Shown here: one piece after another, positions 1 to 6,255 of the stretch
Layout of the letters: the number at the start of each line of letters is the position of its first letter
How positions within the stretch are numbered: the first letter of the stretch is position 1
Assembly (NCBI GenBank): GCA_039026975.1
Contig: JBCCLI010000059.1
Coordinates: 1 to 23,134 of the forward strand
Source of the DNA: JBCBKZ01 sp039026975
GTDB taxonomy: Bacteria; Bacteroidota; Bacteroidia; J057
Direction: 5' to 3'
Length of the DNA: 23,134 nucleotides
Notes under the pieces: model-generated
Told to the model about the DNA's origin: nothing
Seen by the model: only the letters and a program-made list of their open reading frames with translations
The model's database searches: none
Program-made: the position numbers and the translations under genes

Positions 1-330
1 GCCAATGGGCAAAATCAGTTTGGTTGGTTCCCGGAAGCTCATACGCTCAACTGGTGTTACGACAGCTGTTTCTACCAGGAAGGGATTTGGGTAGCTGATA
101 CTGGAAATAGCCGTATTCTCTGGCATCCTGTAGTCCCCAAAACACATAATGCAGAAGCTTCAGATTTATTAGGTCAAAACAACTTCCAGACAGGAAGTGA
201 GAATAAGAACAGTATTCGAAGTACAGAAACCAGCTACTACTGGCCATTCTCCCTAAGTATACAGGGAAACATTCTAGTAGCCGCAGATACAGGAAATCAC
301 AGAATCATCATTAATCACTTAACCATTTAA
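1..330 (+). CDS. NHL-repeat beta-propeller protein, C-terminal part
   Basis: This is the end of an open frame that enters from the left edge and stops with TAA at 328-330; 109 residues are visible. The tail contains two NHL-type blade signatures, 'VADTGNSRIL' near visible residues 36-45 and 'AADTGNHRII' near the end, plus a 'GQNNF' turn typical of bacterial NHL propellers. Such propellers usually act as binding or scaffold domains. The cellular location cannot be judged because the N-terminus is missing. Two cysteines (visible residues 20 and 24) sit in one blade. The next gene starts 3 bases after the stop, so it probably shares a transcript with the transporter and perhaps the whole hydrogenase locus. 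I recall NHL proteins in some clusters of aerobic hydrogenases, but a role here is inference. Confidence 0.8.
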   Translation, partial: ANGQNQFGWFPEAHTLNWCYDSCFYQEGIWVADTGNSRILWHPVVPKTHNAEASDLLGQNNFQTGSENKNSIRSTETSYYWPFSLSIQGNILVAADTGNHRIIINHLTI

Positions 331-333
331 TTT

Positions 334-933
334 ATGGAGGAAGGAATCAGCCTTGCATTTGCGATGCTAGTGGGGTTTGGACATGCTTTTGAGGCTGACC
401 ATCTACTGGCGGTAAGTACCTTAGTTTCCAGGTCAAAAAGTACCCGCGAGGTAGCTAATAGTGGATTCATCTGGGGGCTCGGCCATACCTCTACCATCTT
501 CTTTATAGGGCTGCTGTTCATTGTTTTTAACGTCCAGCAGCTGAAGCTGTACTTTGACTATTTCGAGATCCTGGTAGGAGGCATGTTAATCCTCTTGGGA
601 ATTTATAGAATCATCAAGCTGAATAGTCGTTCTCAGGACGCAGCCCACCATCATGAGAGGGAAGCCTATAGCATAGGACTGATCCATGGCTTAGCAGGAA
701 GCGGAGGGCTAATCCTACTGGTGTTAACAGATCTAGCTAGCTCTCAGGAAGCCTTGGCTTATTTAGCCTTATTTGGAATAGGCTCTGCCATAGGCATGTC
801 AGTAGCTGCCTCTTTACTAAGGCTACCTGTAATGGGTGGAAAAGGGGATCAGCTACGCAAGAAAATTTTTACCTGGCTATCCTCCCTCCTCTGTGTGGGA
901 TACGGTATCTTTATTCTCATTAGATTTATCTAA
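334..933 (+). CDS. NiCoT/UreH-like nickel (cobalt) transporter, HupE-type role
   Basis: This 199-residue integral membrane protein has about six hydrophobic segments. In the first helix it carries the H-x4-D-H signature of nickel/cobalt permeases (His17, Asp22, His23 in 'GHAFEADH'). A second conserved-looking His is in 'WGLGHTST' (His51), there is a His triplet at 105-107 in the central loop, and 'GLIHGLAGSGG' (His118) resembles the repeated half seen in UreH/NicO-type proteins. The likely job is uptake of Ni2+ across the inner membrane for the hydrogenase active site. The position upstream of hydrogenase genes that also include hypA supports nickel rather than cobalt, but this is inferred from context. 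It starts 3 bases after the NHL gene and ends 2 bases before the next gene, so it is probably in an operon. Confidence 0.8.
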   Translation: MEEGISLAFAMLVGFGHAFEADHLLAVSTLVSRSKSTREVANSGFIWGLGHTSTIFFIGLLFIVFNVQQLKLYFDYFEILVGGMLILLGIYRIIKLNSRSQDAAHHHEREAYSIGLIHGLAGSGGLILLVLTDLASSQEALAYLALFGIGSAIGMSVAASLLRLPVMGGKGDQLRKKIFTWLSSLLCVGYGIFILIRFI

Positions 934-935
934 GT

Positions 936-1166
936 ATGGACCATATAGATCCAAAAGCGTTTCTCCTATTTGGCCTTACCCATTACCAAATAGGCATAGA
1001 AAAAGAAGAAGGAACTCATATTTATGTAGAAAATGACTATCTAATAGAGATAGAAGGGCCTTCTCTTTTTAAACTCATGCATAAAGAGCAAGTAGTAGGT
1101 CCTTTTGCATCTGTAGAAGCCCTTTGCGATTTTCTCCAAAAGGATATCGCCCTGAATTATGGATAA
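936..1166 (+). CDS. Small hypothetical protein, 76 aa
   Basis: I do not recognise this 76-residue acidic protein. It begins 2 bases after the transporter stop and overlaps the start of the nuclease gene by 8 bases (ATG at 1159, TAA at 1164-1166). That tight packing argues that it is a real, translationally coupled gene. The composition fits a small soluble alpha/beta fold: 'YLIEIEGPSLFKLMHKEQVVGPF' -like alternating beta segments (approximately residues 35-58) followed by a helix. There is no signal peptide, no membrane segment and no metal-binding Cys pattern. Its neighbours suggest it could be a minor accessory of the hydrogenase or nickel locus, but nothing in the sequence shows this. Confidence 0.65.
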   Translation: MDHIDPKAFLLFGLTHYQIGIEKEEGTHIYVENDYLIEIEGPSLFKLMHKEQVVGPFASVEALCDFLQKDIALNYG

Positions 1167-1713
1167 GAAAGAGTTACACATCATTGCCCTCTCCAAAAGT
1201 GAATCCAGCCCTCAGAACTATGTACTCATTCTGGAAGAGAAGGGAGGTTTTAGGAGAATCCCTATCATCATAGGGGCTTTTGAGGCCCAGGCAATTGCTA
1301 TTTCTCTGGAGAATATGAAGACAGACCGTCCGCAGACCCATGATTTATTACTACAAGCCCTAGAATTGGAAGAAAAAGAGTTAAGAGAAATTATCATCTC
1401 CGCCTATGAAGAGGAGGTATTCTATGCTACCCTGATACTCAAAGCAGGAAAATTTACCCTGGAACTAGATGCTCGTACTTCTGATGCTATCGCATTGGCC
1501 GTGCGGAAAGCCTGCCCTATCTACACCTATGAAGCCATTATTCAAGAGGCAGGAATAGTTTTAGACAGTCCTAGTAAGTCCTTTGGAGAAAAGAGGAGCC
1601 TGGAAAAATACTCTCTGGAAGAACTAGAGTCCCTACTGGAAGCAGTCTTGAAAAAGGAAGATTACGAAAGTGCCAGAAAAATCAGAGATGTTATTAAGAA
1701 GAAAACTGACTAA
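1159..1713 (+). CDS. Bifunctional nuclease family protein (DUF151 + UVR motif)
   Basis: This is a 184-residue cytoplasmic protein. Residues about 4-130 match the DUF151/BFN fold, with segments such as 'RRIPIIIGAFEAQAIAI', 'RPQTHDLL' and 'DARTSDAIALAVR' that are hallmarks of the family. Residues about 150-182 form a UVR (UvrB/UvrC) helical hairpin ('LEELESLLEAVLKKEDYESA'). This DUF151-UVR arrangement is common in Bacteroidota. BFN proteins from plants were reported to cleave RNA and DNA, but the bacterial role is not settled. The gene overlaps the preceding small gene by 8 bases and lies 32 bases ahead of the first TetR gene. Its presence inside a hydrogenase locus may be chance co-transcription. 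Family call is secure; function is not. Confidence 0.88.
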   Translation: MDKKELHIIALSKSESSPQNYVLILEEKGGFRRIPIIIGAFEAQAIAISLENMKTDRPQTHDLLLQALELEEKELREIIISAYEEEVFYATLILKAGKFTLELDARTSDAIALAVRKACPIYTYEAIIQEAGIVLDSPSKSFGEKRSLEKYSLEELESLLEAVLKKEDYESARKIRDVIKKKTD

Positions 1714-1745
1714 TTTTCCGACATTGGGTCGAAAATGGGTCTATC

Positions 1746-2375
1746 TTGAAAAACAAAGAAAAAATTCTTCTCTCAGCTACCCGTCTGTTTAATGAAATGG
1801 GTGTGGTAAATGTGCGGCTTCAGCATATCTCTGATGACACCATTATCAGCCTGGGAAATATAGCCTACCATTTCAAAAATAAAGAAGCCATTGTAAGTAC
1901 CATTTTTGAGGCCATGGAGAAAAAACTCAAAGAGGCCCTGATAGAGTATAGGCACACCCCTATATTTGCTAATATGGATCGTATTTTTGCTAGTGTAGAG
2001 GAGGTACAAACAGACTACAGATTTTTCTTTTCTGACCTCATTGAAATCAAAAGGAACTACCCTGGCTTATTCGAAAAAATCTTCCAGTTCTTTACGTGGC
2101 AGGAATTCTTCTTCCAGGAAATTATTCTTTTTAATATTTCCCGCGGTGCATTCAAACCCATTCAAGATGAAACTGAAAAGGCTTTTTTAGCTACCTTTCT
2201 TGTTCAATCTATCAACCGATATCCTGCTACCCATCTTCTTTGGGCAGGAAATACGACAGATAAATCTGATCTTTCTTTTTATATCTGGCAAATTTTACTA
2301 CCATTCATGACCCAAACTGGACGTGAGGAAATAGATGTGTTGATAAATCAAAAGGTTAGGATCTCAAATTCTTAA
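1746..2375 (+). CDS. TetR/AcrR-family transcriptional regulator 1
   Basis: This is a 209-residue regulator with an N-terminal TetR helix-turn-helix at about residues 6-52 ('ILLSATRLFNEMGVVNVRLQ', then 'ISLGNIAYHFKNKEAI') and a C-terminal all-helical ligand/dimerisation domain rich in Phe. The only suitable start is TTG at 1746: the nearest upstream ATG (1735) is out of frame and stops at once. A weak start may keep repressor levels low. The gene is followed after 1 base by a small unknown gene and then by a second TetR of the same architecture (203 aa). Both lie directly upstream of the hydrogenase, so local repression or activation of that operon is the natural inference. The ligand is unknown. 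Confidence 0.85.
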   Translation: MKNKEKILLSATRLFNEMGVVNVRLQHISDDTIISLGNIAYHFKNKEAIVSTIFEAMEKKLKEALIEYRHTPIFANMDRIFASVEEVQTDYRFFFSDLIEIKRNYPGLFEKIFQFFTWQEFFFQEIILFNISRGAFKPIQDETEKAFLATFLVQSINRYPATHLLWAGNTTDKSDLSFYIWQILLPFMTQTGREEIDVLINQKVRISNS

Positions 2376-2376
2376 T

Positions 2377-2730
2377 ATGGCAGTCATCCTGGATAAGCCA
2401 GTTTATAAAATGCTGCTTGCCTACAAGCAAACCACAGGTACTACAGATAAAAATGGAAAGGAAGAGGACTTTGAATTTTTGTATGATGACCTTTGGCTGC
2501 AAGATTCAGTAGTACAAGAAAGAGTTATCAAGCTTAATGGTACCTGGAATGTTTTCCTGGTCTTCATCCATATGGATAACCCATTCTTACTTATTCACCG
2601 CTTTATTAAAACGCAGTATAGCTTGCAGAAAGCAGAGCTAGAAGCAGTTTACATGAGAAGGTTGGCAGGAAAAGACCAGAGGGGTACGCTCAGCCTAAAC
2701 ACAGAAAAGTTCCAGCTTTGCAGAAATTAG
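2377..2730 (+). CDS. Small unknown protein, paralogue of the 7110-7433 product
   Basis: This 117-residue protein belongs to no family I can name. Its residues 21-117 align without gaps with residues 11-107 of the protein encoded at 7110-7433 inside the hydrogenase operon. I count 35 identities in 97 positions. Shared positions include Trp40, 'QDS' (42-44), Gly55/Trp57/Val59, Pro69, Arg75, 'KAE' (85-87), 'KD' (99-100), 'RGTL' (102-105), Cys115 and a C-terminal Asn. It has no signal peptide or clear membrane span. It begins 1 base after TetR1 and ends 6 bases before TetR2, so it is part of a tight three-gene unit. A regulatory or accessory link to the hydrogenase is inferred from the shared paralogue. 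Confidence 0.8.
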   Translation: MAVILDKPVYKMLLAYKQTTGTTDKNGKEEDFEFLYDDLWLQDSVVQERVIKLNGTWNVFLVFIHMDNPFLLIHRFIKTQYSLQKAELEAVYMRRLAGKDQRGTLSLNTEKFQLCRN

Positions 2731-2736
2731 CCTAAG

Positions 2737-3348
2737 ATGTCTAACACCAAAAATAGAATACAGGAAGCGGCGCTGGAGCTCTTCAATGAAAAGGGGTTGA
2801 AAAATACTACCCTCCAACTCATTGCAGATAAGCTGGATATAAGCGTGGGGAACCTAGCTTACCACTACAAAAATAAACCTGAAATCATTTCAGCTCATAA
2901 TGTGGATCTTCAGGCAAAACTACAGGTGGCACTCTCACACTATAGAAACTATCCTAACTTTCTGGATTTCCAGATTCAACTCACACACATATTTCAGGTA
3001 GTAGAATGCTACCAATATATGTTTATTAGCATAGGAGAAATTAATATCCTGAGTCCTGATACTTTTCAAACCCTTTCTTCCTTCTATGCTAAGCTACTCC
3101 TTCAAATTGAAAGTAGGATAAGCTACCACCAAGAAAGAGGCATTTTGATAGGGTTAACGGAAGAATCCGTAAACATGTTAGCTGCTACCATTACTGACCT
3201 GGTTTTCTTTAATCCTACTACTACCCTATTTGTATCAGACCAGCCTCCCCAAGAGAAATTCCAGAAAATTTGGAATCTTTTCCTCCCTATACTCACTGAA
3301 AAAGGAACAGAAGAGTGGAATACCCTTATCTCCCCTATTCTCATCTAG
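2737..3348 (+). CDS. TetR/AcrR-family transcriptional regulator 2
   Basis: This 203-residue regulator has a TetR-type helix-turn-helix at about residues 7-52 ('IQEAALELFNEKGLKNTTLQ', recognition helix and signature 'ISVGNLAYHYKNKPEI'). The C-terminal helical domain ends with a 'FLPILTEKGTEEWNTLI' segment that resembles 'LLPFMTQTGREEIDVLI' of TetR1. The two are therefore diverged duplicates, not unrelated TetR proteins. The gene is the last before a 195-bp non-coding gap that holds palindromes and leads into hupS, which makes it the best candidate to bind there. The ATG at 2737 starts in front of the HTH without any extra leader. Whether it senses a redox-, H2- or carbon-related signal cannot be told from sequence. 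Confidence 0.87.
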   Translation: MSNTKNRIQEAALELFNEKGLKNTTLQLIADKLDISVGNLAYHYKNKPEIISAHNVDLQAKLQVALSHYRNYPNFLDFQIQLTHIFQVVECYQYMFISIGEINILSPDTFQTLSSFYAKLLLQIESRISYHQERGILIGLTEESVNMLAATITDLVFFNPTTTLFVSDQPPQEKFQKIWNLFLPILTEKGTEEWNTLISPILI

Positions 3349-3402
3349 CAAGTATTTTACTCATTATCAGGCAGCTATTTAGAGCACTTCTACATATTAT
3401 AT

Positions 3403-3425
3403 AGAATGAATCTTAGAATGATTCT
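3403..3425. promoter_or_regulatory. Two tandem 11-mers upstream of hupS, possible operator
   Basis: Two direct copies differing at one position (AGAATGAATCT at 3403-3413 and AGAATGATTCT at 3415-3425) are spaced 12 bases apart. The second contains a perfect AGAAT-G-ATTCT palindrome. They sit 118-140 bases upstream of the hupS start, in the gap after TetR2. The arrangement suits a protein binding site, but the DNA is AT-rich and chance cannot be excluded. Confidence 0.35.
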
Positions 3426-3447
3426 GAATTAGGATATTTTTTCAATA

Positions 3448-3469
3448 ATTTAGAAAATTATTTCTAAAT
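3448..3469. promoter_or_regulatory. Perfect 9-4-9 palindrome upstream of hupS, candidate operator
   Basis: ATTTAGAAA (3448-3456) and TTTCTAAAT (3461-3469) are exact reverse complements separated by ATTA. This is the longest perfect palindrome in the gap between TetR2 and hupS, and its 22-base length fits a TetR-dimer operator. It lies just upstream of the possible promoter for hupS. Binding by either TetR is inference. Confidence 0.5.
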
Positions 3470-3472
3470 CCC

Positions 3473-3503
3473 TTTGTGACATAGTCATACTTTCATATAT
3501 TAA
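3473..3503 (+). promoter_or_regulatory. Possible Bacteroidota-type promoter for hupSL
   Basis: A TTTG at 3473-3476 is followed 19 bases later by TATATTAA (3496-3503). This partly matches the Bacteroidota -33 TTTG / -7 TAnnTTTG pattern: the -7 box keeps the TA and TT but lacks the final TG. Spacing is right and it lies immediately downstream of the palindrome. The match is weak. Confidence 0.3.
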
Positions 3504-3523
3504 GAGTAAGATAAATCGTGAAT

Positions 3524-3535
3524 ACACTTTTAACA
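3524..3535 (+). repeat. 12-mer ACACTTTTAACA before hupS (copy 1 of 2)
   Basis: The 12-base sequence ACACTTTTAACA ends 8 bases before the hupS ATG. The same 12 bases occur directly before the hupL ATG at 4574-4585. Neither start has a Shine-Dalgarno sequence, so this shared A/T-rich leader may take part in ribosome recruitment. Confidence 0.5.
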
Positions 3536-3543
3536 CTACTCGT

Positions 3544-4509
3544 ATGGCAAATGTATTATGGCTTCAAGGGGGAGCATGCAGTGGGAACACCATGTCATTC
3601 CTAGATGCTGAAGAACCTACCGTTGTAGAACTTATCACTGATTTTGGGCTCAATATTCTCTGGCATCCTACGGTGGGACTAGAGATAGGCCACCAGGTTG
3701 GGGACTTACTCAATAGCTGTATCAGTGGAGAGACCCAATTAGATATTTTCGTATTTGAAGGCAGCATTGTTCAGGGGCCTAATGGAACCGGAAAAATGAA
3801 TTACTTCTCTGATAGGCCCATGATGGACTGGGTAAAGGAATTATCTGACGCTGCCCAGTTTGTAGTAGCTATAGGAGACTGTGCTACTTATGGTGGGATA
3901 CCTGCCGTCCCCCCAAATCCTTCCGAGTCAACGGGTATGCAATTCCACAAAAAGGAAAAAGGAGGATTCTTGGGGCCAGACTTTATTTCTAAAGGAGGGT
4001 TACCAGTCATTAATATTCCGGGTTGTCCTGCTCATCCAGACTGGATTACCCAAATTCTGGTAGCTATCTCAGTAGGCAGGATAGGAGATGTCCTTATAGA
4101 CCAGTACCACAGGCCTAAAACCTTCTTTTCAGACTTTGTCCAGAATGGATGTACCAATGCCGTAGCCTTCTCTGAAAAGGTTAATGGGGCCTTTGGTAAA
4201 AGAGGAGGATGCCTGTTTTATGAAGTAGGCTGTAGAGGACCTATGACTCATGCCAGCTGTAATAGAATCCTGTGGAATAGGCAAAACAGTAAAACACGTG
4301 CCAACCACCCTTGTCTAGGGTGTACAGAACCCGGTTTCCCACATAATGACCTACAGAAAGGAAGTGTATTTAAGACCATGAAATATTTGGGCTTCCTACC
4401 TAAGGAAACCCCTCCAGGAGAAAGTAAGCTAGCTTATTATTTCAAGGCCGGGTTAGGCAAGGTTACAGGGGCTCCTGAATCTGCTACTAATTACGGCAAC
4501 GTAAAGTAG
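3544..4509 (+). CDS. hupS: [NiFe] hydrogenase small subunit, group 2a-like uptake type
   Basis: This 321-residue protein carries the Fe-S clusters that pass electrons from the Ni-Fe site in H2 oxidation. It has no twin-arginine signal or membrane anchor, so the enzyme is predicted to be cytoplasmic. The opening 'LWLQGGACSGNTMSFL' and the motifs 'GDCATYGGIP', 'IPGCPAHPDW' and 'CRGPMTHASCNRILWN' match cyanobacterial HupS closely. Candidate proximal-cluster ligands are Cys12, Cys113 and Cys161; the fourth position of the usual CxxC is Asn15. For the distal cluster, Cys203, Cys223 and Cys230 are present, but the usual His three residues before the first Cys is Gln200. The medial set is Cys239, Cys257 and Cys260. 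Missing fourth ligands fit the all-[3Fe-4S] relay I recall for Huc. It is followed after 76 bases by hupL. Confidence 0.96.
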   Translation: MANVLWLQGGACSGNTMSFLDAEEPTVVELITDFGLNILWHPTVGLEIGHQVGDLLNSCISGETQLDIFVFEGSIVQGPNGTGKMNYFSDRPMMDWVKELSDAAQFVVAIGDCATYGGIPAVPPNPSESTGMQFHKKEKGGFLGPDFISKGGLPVINIPGCPAHPDWITQILVAISVGRIGDVLIDQYHRPKTFFSDFVQNGCTNAVAFSEKVNGAFGKRGGCLFYEVGCRGPMTHASCNRILWNRQNSKTRANHPCLGCTEPGFPHNDLQKGSVFKTMKYLGFLPKETPPGESKLAYYFKAGLGKVTGAPESATNYGNVK

Positions 4510-4560
4510 TCCACACACTAAATAAAAATACATTAATTACTGCCCTTTTCAGGGTGGACT
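4508..4560 (+). promoter_or_regulatory. hupS-hupL intergenic hairpin
   Basis: AGTCCAC (4508-4514, overlapping the hupS stop codon) can pair with GTGGACT (4554-4560), enclosing 39 bases. A smaller stem, CCCT (4543-4546) with AGGG (4551-4554), lies within and shares one base with the outer arm. There is no T-run after it, so it does not look like a terminator. Hairpins in the hupS-hupL gap have been described for filamentous cyanobacteria, where they were suggested to protect the mRNA or tune subunit ratio. Confidence 0.5.
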
Positions 4561-4573
4561 GGTAAACCTATCA

Positions 4574-4585
4574 ACACTTTTAACA
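4574..4585 (+). repeat. 12-mer ACACTTTTAACA before hupL (copy 2 of 2)
   Basis: This is identical to the 12 bases at 3524-3535 before hupS. Here it abuts the ATG of hupL with no spacer. See the hupS copy for the possible role in translation. Confidence 0.5.
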
Positions 4586-6184
4586 ATGGCTCAAATAAAA
4601 GAACTTAATATATCTCCAGTAGGAAGAGTAGAGGGGGACTTGGATGTAAAGGTATATATGCAAAATGGAGTGGTGACCCGCGCCCACACCCAGGCTGCGA
4701 TGTACCGGGGGTTTGAAAAAATCTTAGTAGGGAAAGACCCACAGTCAGGACTAATTGTTACCCCACGTGCCTGTGGGATTTGTGGAGGTTCTCACCTGTA
4801 CTGTGCCTCCTCAGCCCTGGATACAGCATGGGGCACTACCCTCCCCCCTAATGCTTTACTGCTACGGGCATTAGGACAGGCAACAGAAACCATTCAGAGT
4901 ATTCCCAGATGGTTCTATGCCATCTTTGCTACTGACATGGCCAACAAAAAATTTGCAAATAAACCTCTCTACCAGGAAGTAGTCAAAAGATTTGCTGCCT
5001 ATGTAGGGACTTCTTTCCAGAAGGGGGTAACGGCATCTGGCCGTCCTGTAGAAGTATATGCCCTTTTTGGGGGTCAGTGGCCCCACTCCAGCTATATGGT
5101 TCCAGGAGGGGTTATGAGTGCGCCTACCTTAAAGGATATTACACGGGCACACGCCATTATGAACCACTTCAAGAATGACTGGCTGGAAAGTGTTTGGCTG
5201 GGATGCTCCATAGAAAGATACCTTGAAATAAAAAGCTGGGATGACCTAATGGCCTGGGTAGAGGAGAATGAATCACAGAGAAACTCTGACCTAGGCTTAT
5301 TTATCCGCGCCAGCCTTGAGTTTGGTTTGGATACCTTTGGGCAGGGAGTAGGTAAATACCTCGCATGGGGAACCTACTTACACAAGGATCATTACCAGAA
5401 CCCCACTATAGAAGGAAGAAATAAAGCCGTAATTAGCCCTGCTGGATTCTGGGACGGTAAACAGTATTATGAGGCAGATCACAAGCAGGTTATGGAACAT
5501 GTCAAGCACGCTTGGTATGAAGGCCAAGCTGATGCCTTGCACCCATTTGATCAGCCAGCACCTGTTGGGTCTACTAACTCTTCCATATTAGAGGAAACAG
5601 ACTTTAATGGTAAATATTCATGGTCTAAGGCCCCTCGCTTTATGGAGTATGCAGCTGAAGCAGGACCTCTATCACGTGTGATCATGAACGCTAACCCTAA
5701 TAACCTGGACCACCAGATAAAAGATCCGCTGTTTGCAGATATCATGAAGGTGAAAGGGCCAAGTGTCTTTACAAGAACCCTCGCCAGGGTACATGAAGCT
5801 CCCAGGTTATATAACTTCATCAATGAGTGGCTGACCCAAATCAACCTTGATGAGCCTTTCTATATAAAACCAGAAGAAAAGGATGGTATAGGTTGGGGGG
5901 CTACAGAGGCAGCCAGAGGTGCATTAGCACATTGGATAGAAATTAAGAATGGGGTAATAGAAAACTACCAAATCATTGCTCCCACTACCTGGAATGTAGG
6001 GCCTAATGACTCCTACGGGAAGTCAGGGCCTATAGAAGCTGCACTAGAAGGAACGGAGATTGAAGATCCGCATGATCCGGTAGAAGTGGGGCTAGTAGCT
6101 CGTTCTTTTGACAGCTGCCTGGTGTGTACTGTGCACGCACATGATGAGAAGACAGGAAAAGAACTGGCAAAGTTTAAGTTGTAA
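4586..6184 (+). CDS. hupL: [NiFe] hydrogenase large subunit, group 2a-like uptake type
   Basis: This 532-residue catalytic subunit holds the Ni-Fe(CN)2CO centre. The N-terminal ligand motif is 'RACGICGGSH' (Cys63, Cys66, His70) and the C-terminal one is 'DSCLVCTVH' (Cys511, Cys514, His517). The Ser in place of the usual Pro after Asp509 is, as I recall, typical of group 2a enzymes. The chain continues for 15 residues after His517; this tail is expected to be cut off by the endopeptidase encoded next, once nickel is in place. No export signal is present, as expected for a large subunit. All four cysteine ligands are intact, so an active enzyme is predicted. It probably oxidises H2 to feed the respiratory chain; the electron acceptor is not encoded in the window. 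Confidence 0.97.
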   Translation: MAQIKELNISPVGRVEGDLDVKVYMQNGVVTRAHTQAAMYRGFEKILVGKDPQSGLIVTPRACGICGGSHLYCASSALDTAWGTTLPPNALLLRALGQATETIQSIPRWFYAIFATDMANKKFANKPLYQEVVKRFAAYVGTSFQKGVTASGRPVEVYALFGGQWPHSSYMVPGGVMSAPTLKDITRAHAIMNHFKNDWLESVWLGCSIERYLEIKSWDDLMAWVEENESQRNSDLGLFIRASLEFGLDTFGQGVGKYLAWGTYLHKDHYQNPTIEGRNKAVISPAGFWDGKQYYEADHKQVMEHVKHAWYEGQADALHPFDQPAPVGSTNSSILEETDFNGKYSWSKAPRFMEYAAEAGPLSRVIMNANPNNLDHQIKDPLFADIMKVKGPSVFTRTLARVHEAPRLYNFINEWLTQINLDEPFYIKPEEKDGIGWGATEAARGALAHWIEIKNGVIENYQIIAPTTWNVGPNDSYGKSGPIEAALEGTEIEDPHDPVEVGLVARSFDSCLVCTVHAHDEKTGKELAKFKL

Positions 6185-6208
6185 CAGTAATTTTTTGATA
6201 CCTAAAAA

Positions 6209-6243
6209 TGAAAGTCTAGCTCCACTACTGAGCTGGACTTTCA
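6209..6243 (+). promoter_or_regulatory. Strong hairpin between hupL and the maturation protease
   Basis: Bases 6209-6222 pair with 6230-6243 to give a 14-bp stem with one G-U pair and a 7-base loop. It lies 25 bases after the hupL stop and 12 bases before the next ATG. On the + strand it is not followed by a T-run, so it is more likely an mRNA stabiliser, processing site or leaky attenuator than a full terminator. On the - strand it is followed by five Ts, so it could stop antisense transcription. Confidence 0.6.
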
Positions 6244-6255
6244 GATATTCTTCCT

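Noticed and set aside
836..1036. A 66-codon frame across the end of the transporter gene and the start of the 76-aa gene (+).
   Set aside because: It overlaps two better-supported genes in another frame, and its product is an Arg/Pro/Ser mix with no fold-like pattern.
3349..3543. Attachment site or end of a mobile element suggested by repeats before hupS.
   Set aside because: No integrase, transposase or matching flanking repeat is seen anywhere in the window; the repeats fit regulatory sites better.
6209..6243. Full rho-independent terminator between hupL and the protease gene.
   Set aside because: There is no T-run after the stem on the coding strand, and the maturation genes downstream have no separate promoter that I can see.
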